DNA from: Aeromicrobium stalagmiti | GTDB lineage: Bacteria > Actinomycetota > Actinomycetes > Propionibacteriales > Nocardioidaceae | Assembly: GCF_013283745.1 (NCBI RefSeq) | Contig: NZ_JABSTZ010000002.1 | Location: 62,001-126,000 of the forward strand | Direction of reading: 5' to 3' | Length of the DNA: 64,000 nucleotides | Part shown: positions 63,828 to 64,000 of the stretch, piece by piece | Numbering within the stretch: position 1 is the first letter of the stretch | Layout: each line of letters begins with the position of its first letter | The notes under the pieces: model-generated | What the model was told of the DNA's origin: nothing | Databases searched by the model: none | Seen by the model: only the letters and a program-made list of their open reading frames with translations | Made by a program: the position numbers and the translations under genes

Positions 63828-64000
63828 TCAGGCGCGTCGGTCGGTGACCGTGCTGCCGTCCGGGTCGACACCGCCCGCGGGCGGTGTGTCGACCGGCGCG
63901 GCGTGCGCAGGCGCTGCTGCCGAGGGCGCCGCCGGCTCCTCGGTGGCCGTGCGGTCGACGTGGGAGCCCGTCGCGACGTCCCCGGTCACGTCGGGGTCGA
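63828..64000 (-). CDS. C-terminal fragment of an unknown protein
   Basis: A minus-strand frame enters from the right edge and ends in TGA at 63828. The 56 residues visible are low-complexity, rich in Ala, Pro, Thr and Asp (ATEEPAAPSAAAPAHAAP), and look like a disordered tail. The gene is convergent with the crotonase. No function can be assigned. Confidence 0.5.
   Translation of the reverse strand, partial: DPDVTGDVATGSHVDRTATEEPAAPSAAAPAHAAPVDTPPAGGVDPDGSTVTDRRA

Overview
This is a high-GC actinobacterial chromosome segment. The order argS-lysA-hom-thrC-thrB-rho-rpmE-prfA-prmC-ywlC-wecA-atp operon-DUF2550, followed further on by a cobalamin adenosyltransferase, nucS, an epimerase, a thiolase and a thioredoxin-like gene, matches the order I recall for Mycobacterium tuberculosis Rv1292-Rv1324. 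The ethylmalonyl-CoA pathway genes and the absence of mycobacterial signatures point to the Propionibacteriales, probably Nocardioidaceae (Aeromicrobium or Nocardioides-like). That placement is inference.

Layout. 1-6994, minus strand: kgd (the fused 2-oxoglutarate decarboxylase/dehydrogenase), a DUF6104 fragment, a winged-helix protein, OsmC, an alanine dehydrogenase-family enzyme and tRNA-Arg(CCG). 7048-11513, plus strand: a CheY-like regulator, an unassigned structured small transcription unit, argS, lysA and an acidic membrane protein. 11526-15450: a SoxR module (azlC-azlD-soxR on minus; quinone oxidoreductase and MFS exporter on plus behind a SoxR-type promoter). 15572-21061: hom-thrC-thrB and rho. 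21128-28310: an EAL/CBS protein, DUF1059, glutathione peroxidase, rpmE, prfA, prmC, ywlC and wecA. 28446-35855: the complete F1Fo ATP synthase operon and DUF2550. 36210-39806: cobalamin adenosyltransferase divergent from ethylmalonyl-CoA mutase, then an isocitrate-lyase-superfamily gene. 39855-44994: an ABC exporter and its two-component system. 45109-47569: an iron-box promoter shared by a ferritin and a tiny Cys-rich protein, an SSI-like lipoprotein, a palindrome cluster and nucS. 47641-55876: 3-hydroxyacyl-CoA dehydrogenase, a DivIVA-like coiled-coil protein, crotonyl-CoA carboxylase/reductase, epimerase, thiolase and MeaB. 55929-64000: envelope and unknown genes, a GNAT-Nudix fusion, YbaK, an HtrA-like protease and a crotonase.

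How the genes work together. The thiolase, hydroxyacyl-CoA dehydrogenase, crotonase, Ccr, epimerase and Ecm supply most of the acetyl-CoA to methylsuccinyl-CoA part of the ethylmalonyl-CoA pathway. The adenosyltransferase and MeaB supply and protect the B12 cofactor. The promoters of ecm, ccr and the thiolase carry the same inverted repeat (GTTAC-N6-GTAA-type), placed in each case so that its right half forms the -10 box. No candidate regulator is encoded in the window, so this looks like an unassigned regulon.

Promoter grammar. Many starts here lie 6-7 nt behind a TANNNT-type -10 hexamer and are probably leaderless. I used this to choose several start codons. The most unexplained stretch is 7478-7697: a promoter, a 12-codon ORF whose stop codon sits in a hairpin loop, a second hairpin and a three-way-junction RNA, all ahead of a separate leaderless argS promoter.
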